NCBI RefSeq assembly: GCF_020520425.1
Contig: NC_079488.1
Location: 87,277,285-87,341,284, forward strand
DNA: 64,000 bases
Source: Spinacia oleracea
Lineage: Eukaryota; Streptophyta; Magnoliopsida; Caryophyllales; Amaranthaceae
Direction of reading: 5' to 3'
The notes under the pieces were generated by a model. That model was not told the origin of the DNA. It did not search any database and was given only the letters and a program-made list of their open reading frames with translations. This document shows, one piece after another, positions 57,594 through 64,000 of the stretch (positions within the stretch are counted from its first letter, which is position 1; every line of letters begins with the position of its first letter). Made by a program: the position numbers and the translations under genes.

Positions 57594-59102
57594 TCAAAGC
57601 CATTCTCCAATATGCTTGATTCCCATAGCTGCAGTGTGCGAGTTGTGCTTCGCCTGCGGCAGAGGTTTAGTCAATGGATCTGATATGTTGTCATCAGTTC
57701 CAATTTTGCTTATCTCGACTTCTTTTCTTTCAACGAACTCTCGTAGAAGGTGAAATCTACGAAGTACATGCTTGACTCTCTGGAGGTGTCTAGGCTCCTT
57801 TGCCTGTGCAATAGCTCCGTTATTATCACAATACAGGGCTATTGGTCCTATAATGGAGGGGACTACACCAAGTTCACCTATGAACTTCCTTAGCCATATA
57901 GCTTCCTTTTCTGCTTCATGTGCAGCAATGTACTCCGCTTCAGTTGTAGAATCCGCAATGGTGCTTTGCTTAGCACTTTTCCAGCTTACTACTCCTCCGT
58001 TGAGGCAGAAGACAAACCCAGACTGTGATCTGAAATCATCTTTGTCGGTTTGGAAATTTGCGTCCGTATAGCCTTTAACAATTAATTCATCATCTCCACC
58101 ATAGACCAGGAAGTCATCTTTGTGCCTTTTCAGGTACTTCAGAATATTCTTGGCAGCAGTCCAATGCGCCTCTCCTGGGTCTGACTGGTATCTGCTCGTA
58201 GCACTGAGTGCGTACGCAACATCCGGGCGTGTACATATCATAGCATACATTATTGAACCAATCAATGATGCATATGGAATCCCATTCATTCGTCTACGCT
58301 CATCAAGTGTTTTTGGGCACTGATTCTTGCTTAGAGTCATTCCATGAGACATGGGTAGGTAGCCTCGCTTGGAGTCCGCCATCTTGAACCTATAAAGCAC
58401 CTTATTGATATAAGTGCTTTGACTAAGTCCAATCATCCTTTTAGATCTATCTCTGTAAATCTTGATGCCCAATATGTACTGTGCTTCTCCTAGATCTTTC
58501 GTCGAAAAACATTTCCCAAGCCAAATCTTGACAGAGTTCAACATAGGAATGTCATTTCCGATAAGTAATATGTCGTCGACATATAATACTAGGAAAGCAA
58601 TTTTCCTCCCACTGACCTTCTTGTATACACAAGATTCGTCTACGTTCTTGATGAAACCAAAGTCACTGACTGCTTCATCAAAATGTATATTCCAGCTCCT
58701 GGGTGCCTGCTTCAATCCGTAGATTGACTTCTTTAGCTTGCATACCTTTTTAGAATTCTTTGGATCCTCAAAACCTTCAATCTGTGTCATAAACACAGTT
58801 TCTGTTAAAACGCCGTTTAAGAAAGCAGTTTTGACATCCATCTGCCATATTTCGTAATCGTAATATGCAGCGATTGCTAACATTATCCGAATAGACTTTA
58901 GCATTGCAACTGGTGAAAAGGTTTCATCGTAATCCACACCGTGGACTTGCCTGTAACCTTTTGCAACCAATCTAGCTTTGAAAACTTCAAGTTTCCCATC
59001 TTTGTCCTTTTTCAGTTTGAAAACCCATTTGCTTCCAATGGCTTGGTAGCCATCTGGCAAATCGACCAAATCCCATACTTGGTTTTCAGACATGGAGTCT
59101 AA
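57594..59102 (-). pseudogene. Copia reverse transcriptase and RNase H
   Basis: An open frame of about 499 residues from MSENQVWDLV. It has the RT start (WVFKLKKDKDGKLEVFKARL, WQMDVKTAFLNG), catalytic YVDD at 171-174, and copia RNase H (GYTDANF, SQSGFVF, STTEAEYIAA), ending ...IKHIGEWL. This part itself is unbroken, but it is cut off from the upstream frame by TAA at 59103-59105. Confidence 0.88.
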
Positions 59103-60136
59103 TTAAAATTGCATGGCTTCTTGCCATTGCTTGGAGCTAGGGCTCGTCATAGCTTGTTTGTAAGTCGCAGGTTCATCACTTTCAAGTAATAGAACGTCAT
59201 AGCTCTCGTTCGTCAAAATACCTAAGTACCTTTCCGGTTGAGATCTATATCTTTGCGATCTACGCGGGGTAACATTTCTAGATTGACCATGATTCTCACC
59301 AGATTCTTCTAAAGGTCTCTGAGTTTCAACTTGAATGTCATCTTGAGCATTCTCTAGAGTTTGTTGTTCGACTCGAATTTCTTCGAGGTCTACTTTTCTC
59401 CCACTTGTCATTTTGGAAATGTGATCTTTCTCCAAAAAGACACCATCTCGAGCAACAAACACCTTGTTCTCAGATGTATTGTAGAAGTAATACCCCTTTG
59501 TTTCCTTTGGATAGCCCACAAGGATACATTTGTCAGATTTCGGATGAAGTTTGTCTGAAATTAATCGTTTGACGTATACTTCACATCCCCAAATCTTTAG
59601 AAAAGACACATTTGGAGGCTTTCCAAACCATAATTCGTATGGAGTCTTTTCGACAGCTTTAGACGGAGCTCTATTTATAGTGAGTGCAGCTGTATTTAGT
59701 GCATTCCCCAAAATTCTAATGGAAGTTCGGCCTGACCCATCATTGACCTGACCATGTCTAGCAAGGTTCTGTTCCTCCGTTCCGACACACCGTTCCATTG
59801 TGGTGTTCCAGGAGGAGTCAATTCTGATAGAATTCCACATTCTTTCAGATGGTCATCAAATTCATAGCTCAGATATTCACCGCCTCTATCAGACCGCAGT
59901 GCCTTAATCTTCTTGCCTAATTGATTCTCTACTTCACTCTGAAATTCCTTGAATTTGTCAAAGGATTCAGACTTATGCTTCATTAGGTAGACATAACCAT
60001 ATCTACTGAAGTCATCAGTGAAAGTGATAAAGTAGCTGAAACCACCTCTAGCATTTGTACTCATTGGTCCACATACATCTGTATGGATTAAACCCAATAG
60101 TTCATTTGCTCTTTCTCCAACTTTAGAGAAAGGTTG
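59103..60136 (-). pseudogene. Copia integrase, one-base frameshift
   Basis: The core shows the catalytic Asp in IHTDVCGP, the Asp in LRSDRGGEY and the Glu in WNGVSERRNRTLL. The frame is lost near 59706-59709, where a run of four C (G on minus) is one base short, then resumes at NALNTAALTINRAPSKAVEK and continues to the linker before RT. It is bounded by TAG (60137) and TAA (59103), so it has three lesions in all. Confidence 0.85.
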
Positions 60137-61558
60137 CTATGTCATTTTGCCAAGTAAACATGATTCGCATTTACCATAATCCTCTAAGTCAAATGGTTCT
60201 AGAATTCCTTCCTTTTGAAGTCTTTCTAAGCGTTTCAAGTTTATATGGCCTAATCGACAATGCCACAGATAGGTGAGATCTGAATCATCCTTTTTGGCCT
60301 TTTTGGTATTTATGTTATATACTTGTTTGTCGTGATCTAATAAATAAAGTCCATTGACTAATCTAGCAGATCCATAAAACATCTCTTTAAAATAAAATGA
60401 ACAACTATTGTCTTTTATTAAAAAGGAAAATCCCTTAGCATCTAAGCAAGAAACAGAAATGATGTTTTTAATAAGACTTGGAACATGGAAACATTCTTCC
60501 TGTTCCAAAACTAGCCTAGAGGGCAACGACAAATAATAAGTTCCTACAGCTAATGCAGCAATCCGTGCTCCATTTCCCACTCGTAGGTCGACTTCACCCT
60601 TGCTTAACCTTCTACTTCTTCTTAGTCCCTGCGAATTGGAACATAAGTGTGAGCCACAACCTGTATCTAATACCCAAGAAGTTGAATTAGCAAGTATACA
60701 GTCTATAGCGAAAATACCTGAAGATGGAACGACTGATCCGTTCTTCTGATCTTCCTTAAGCTTCAAGCAATCTCTCTTCCAATGCCCCTTCTTCTTGCAG
60801 TAGAAGCATTCGGATTCAGAAGTGGGTTGACTGACCTTCCTCTTTACAGATTTGGCGCCAGTTTGCTTAGTTGGGCTGGCCTTGTTGCCACCTTTCTTAG
60901 CATTCCTCTTCTTTCCAGATTTCTTGAACTTGCCCCCACGCACCATAAGCACATCCTGCTTATCACTTTTGAGCGTCTTTTCAGCGGTCTTCAGCATACC
61001 GTGAAGCTCAGTGAGCGTTTTGTCCAGACTATTCATACTGTAGTTCAGTTTGAACTGATCATACCCGCTATGAAGAGAATGGAGGATGGTGTCTATAGCC
61101 ATTTCCTGAGAAAATTGTTGATCCAGCCGACTCATATTCTCAATGAGTCCAATCATTTTGAGAACATGTGGACTTACGGGCTCGCCTTTCTTAAGCTTGG
61201 TCTCAAGAATTTGCCTATGAGTCTCGAATCTTTCGACTCGAGCCAGATCTTGGAACATGTTCTTCAACTCACTGATGATTGTGAAAGCATCTGAGTTGAT
61301 GAACATTTTCTGCAGATCCGCACTCATGGTGGCGAGCATTAGACATTTCACATCCTTGTTGGCATTAATCCAACGATTGAGGGCTGCCTGAGTGACCCCG
61401 TCGCCTGCGGCTTCGGGCATCGCCTCTTCTAGGACATACTCCTTTTCTTCCTGCATAAGAACTATTTGCAAGTTCCTTTGCCAGTTAAGGAAGTTCTTCC
61501 CGTTCAACTTCTCCTTTTCGAGAATTGATCGAATGTTGAATGAATTGTTATTTGCCAT
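60137..61558 (-). pseudogene. Copia Gag and protease
   Basis: A 473-residue frame from MANNNSFNIR. It has a Gag (UBN2-type) region, a Lys-rich stretch, the zinc knuckle CFYCKKKGHWKRDC, a protease with active-site LDTGCGSH, and the pre-integrase zinc region (LWHCRLGHINLKRL ... CESCLLGKMT). It closes with TAG at 60137-60139 in the middle of what should be a continuous polyprotein. Confidence 0.88.
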
Positions 61559-62868
61559 ATTTAAAACTACAATTGAAAAGAATAAACAAATAAATAACCA
61601 TTCACAGTTTCTCTTAATAAACTTAAATTCTAGCATACATGCATAATTCAATGTTTATTAAGCATTTTATTCAAGTTATGTGTTCCGGCAGGTGTGAATA
61701 AAATGATTCCAAGATCCTAAAATCATTGAAGAACTAAGCACAGTTTGTCGACTTAATCCTAAAACATCTTAGGTAAGCAAAAGCCTTTTGCTAATAGTCT
61801 AGAAACTATTCTTGGTTGATAGGTACGTCTAAGAACTTATTAGGTAAACCTATCGATTTTGCTACGACATAAAAGGACTCCTTACTTATATCGTTGAGTT
61901 TCACCAAAACTAACATGTACTCACAATTATTTGTGTACCTTGCCCCTTTAGGACCAATAAGTAACACCTCGCTGAGCGAAAACTATTACTAGATTGATGT
62001 AAAGGATATCCAAGCAAGTGTATATTTTGGCATGGCACCTTTTAACTCAATTTTTTAAGTTTGGAACTTAAGGCTCTTACTATGTTGGTTAGATTTTAAG
62101 TGAACTAAAATCCTTAATCATGCAACATAATCAAGCTTTTGATCTCATGCATTTTAAGACATATTTTAAAACTATAAATAACTTAAAACATGCATAAGAT
62201 AAATGTGATCTAGTATGGCCCGACTTCATCTTGAAGCTTTAACTTCAAAGTCCGTCTTGAAAATCTCCGTGGGAGGCACCATTTTCTTCAAATAGGATAA
62301 GCTATAATTAAAACTAATTACAACTATTTGATGGTACGCAGACCATATTTGAATTGAAAAACAACTTTGGTACTTTAGACCAATTACATTCAAATTAATG
62401 GTACGCAGACCATATTTTACTAGTCACTTCATAACCTGCAAAACAGTACATATACAATATATACCATTCACCCATTCATTATCATGAATGGCCCACATAG
62501 CTGGTTAGTAAAACACATTATGCATCACGTAAACATTTGCAGCAATTAATCAAGGGCACCAATAATCTACCAATTATTCAGTCCTTATTAATTCTAATCA
62601 AGTTGTTTTAACCTTAAGGATTTGTAGACCTAATCAAGAGTTTATGACTAAAAGGGCTCCCACTTAACCCAATAAATTCATATGCTTTACTAATTTTAAA
62701 CATAAAAATGTATTTCTAGTCTAACCGGAAACATACAAATTTAATTAAAATTTAAAGCTCATATAAATTTATAATTGAATCCAAAAAGTTTAATTTAATT
62801 TCAGTCGTATTTAAATTAATTCATGATTTTAATTTTAGTAAAATAATTAGAATAAATAAAATTTATTA
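61559..62868. other. Leader of the copia element
   Basis: A non-coding AT-rich leader. The phrase ATGGTACGCAGACCATATTT occurs twice (about 62332 and 62399). No gene was seen. Confidence 0.5.
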
Positions 62869-62877
62869 TAATTACAA

Positions 62878-63421
62878 GGAAATTTTGGAATTTACTACCT
62901 TTAAAATACACCACTTTTGTATTTACTACCTTATGAAATTTTTATTTTAAATTACTACCTTAAACTTCCAGATTTTTTTCATTTACTACCACTTTACAGT
63001 TTTCTCATTTTAAAATTAAGATATCTATTTCGTTTCTTAATCGTTTAAAGTGATTCAAAGTTCATTATTTTCCTTTTTCTATAGGGATTTCATTGAAAAC
63101 GTCATTTTAAAAAAATTCGTTTGATAATTCATAAATATTTTAAACTTTTAAAAATAATATTTAATTTGTTTAAACTTTTACGAAATGTTAAAAAGTAAGA
63201 TCCATATGGAATCCTTACATATAAATGAGAAGAATGAGTTTTGAATCACTTAAAATGATTAAGAAACGAAAGAGATATCTCAATTTTAAAATGAAAAAAC
63301 TGTAAAATGGCAGTGAATACAAAAAAAATGAAACTTAAAGGTAGTAATTTAAAAAAAAAAATTCATAAGGTAGTAAATACAAAAGTGGTGTATTTTTAAG
63401 GTAGTAAATACCAAAAAATCC
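62878..63421. mobile_element. Long-TIR Mutator-type MITE, 9-bp TSD TAATTACAA
   Basis: Inverted repeats of about 200 bp on each side (ATTTACTACCTTATGAA..., AAATTAAGATATCT...) with termini GGAAATTTTGG and CCAAAAAATCC. TAATTACAA is found at 62869-62877 and 63422-63430. No coding capacity. The arms differ at scattered sites, so it is not brand new. Confidence 0.88.
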
Positions 63422-63430
63422 TAATTACAA

Positions 63431-64000
63431 TATTCAAAATTAAAATCCAAGAAAATAATTTAAATTATTAAAATTAAAATTAATTAAAATTACGTAAACT
63501 GAAAATTTCAAATTAAAATTTCAAAACGATCTAATCGTAACGTAACAACCCCACGCAACGCACGCCCATGGGCCACACGCACACATCCATCGCTGGCCAT
63601 GTGCGCGCAGCCCATGCGCTGCGTCGCATCGCTGCTGCTGCTCTCCTTCGCAAGGCACCACGCGAGCTGGTGCTCGCTGCGCGCGCCAGCATTCGATGCA
63701 CGCGAGCCATCGCTCGCTGCGCTCGCTCGCCAGCGCTCGCTGCATGCGAGCCAGCGCTCGCTCTATGCGGGCCAGCGCTCGCTTTGTGCGAGCCAGCGCT
63801 CGCTGCGCGCGCTTGCCAGCGCTCGATCCTGCGAGCCATCGCTCGCTGCGTGAGGCTTGACGCTGGGCGTAGCACTCGTGGCACGCGAGCTTGCGCTCGC
63901 TGCGCGCGAGGCTCCGCACGCACACGCGACTGCTATGCCTTGCTTTCGCCCTCGCCCATTCGTCCATTGCTCACAGCCCACGACACAAGGCAGGGCTGCT
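63431..64000. repeat. GC-rich short-repeat block in the copia leader
   Basis: After an AT-rich 100 bp the sequence turns strongly GC-rich, with many CGAGCCAGCGCTCGCTGCG-like units (about 63690-63870). It resembles in style the GC-rich block in the element's LTR at 55886-56100. Long open frames here come from the repeats and are not genes. Confidence 0.6.

Larger units (their letters stand above)
55375..64000 (-). mobile_element. Ty1/copia retrotransposon, minus strand, 5' LTR outside the window
   Basis: The 3' LTR (55375-56728), pol and gag (57594-61558) and a long leader (61559 onward) run right to left. Domain order Gag-protease-integrase-RT-RNase H is copia. No primer site or second LTR is reached by 64000, so the leader is at least 2.4 kb including an inserted MITE. 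Coding lesions make this copy defective. I do not assign a lineage. Confidence 0.85.

Noticed and set aside
63521-63981. Several long Ala/Arg-rich open frames on both strands
   Set aside because: They come from GC-rich short repeats in the copia leader; open in several frames at once.

Overview
This is nuclear plant DNA from a eudicot. Genes are split by short GT-AG introns, intergenic DNA is AT-rich, and transposable elements of almost every plant class are present. The style of the MULE and copia elements reminds me of Caryophyllales (spinach, beet, quinoa), but that is an impression, not a proof. I saw no tRNA, rRNA or CRISPR array. All gene models were built by eye from reading frames and splice sites.

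Only two ordinary host genes are visible, both on the minus strand. At 813-3710 is a three-exon coiled-coil protein of the BRANCHLESS TRICHOME / USO1-like plant family. At 40480-42380 is a two-exon B3-domain transcription factor with an RLFGV repression motif, of the NGATHA-like (SOD7/DPA4/ABS2) type. Everything else is transposon or unannotated intergenic sequence.

Layout: 3.7-10.4 kb is intergenic, with a solo copia LTR (target duplication ATGTC), a Tourist-like MITE and a second TTA-flanked element sitting inside a small tandem repeat. At 10471-22189 is a complete 11.7 kb Tat-type Ty3/gypsy element: near-identical LTRs, target duplication CTGCT, a broken gag-pol and a five-exon antisense gene with its own TATA box. 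It sits in or beside the LTR of an older copia remnant (to 24435), followed by an opposite-strand copia fragment (to 25382). Two Stowaway MITEs follow (25743-26042, 26731-27083).

At 27807-32934 is a decayed Mutator-like element (MULE-1) with a zf-GRF gene and a transposase pseudogene. Its right side is replaced by a copia LTR fragment joined to a 5'-truncated LINE. From 35.2 to 40.5 kb nothing was recognised except small repeats.

The most unusual object is MULE-2 (42866-55352, about 12.5 kb), which lies about 0.5 kb upstream of the B3 gene. It has two converging genes: a FAR1/MULE/SWIM transposase with one frameshift and one stop, and an apparently intact nine-exon gene for a 1020-residue Ulp1-type (C48) cysteine protease. 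Its long introns and central spacer are filled with a roughly 20-bp repeat around AGTAACTAT that I did not see in exons. From 55375 to the window end is a minus-strand copia element with its 3' LTR and broken gag-pol. Its 5' LTR is not in view, and a 9-bp-TSD Mutator-type MITE sits in its leader.
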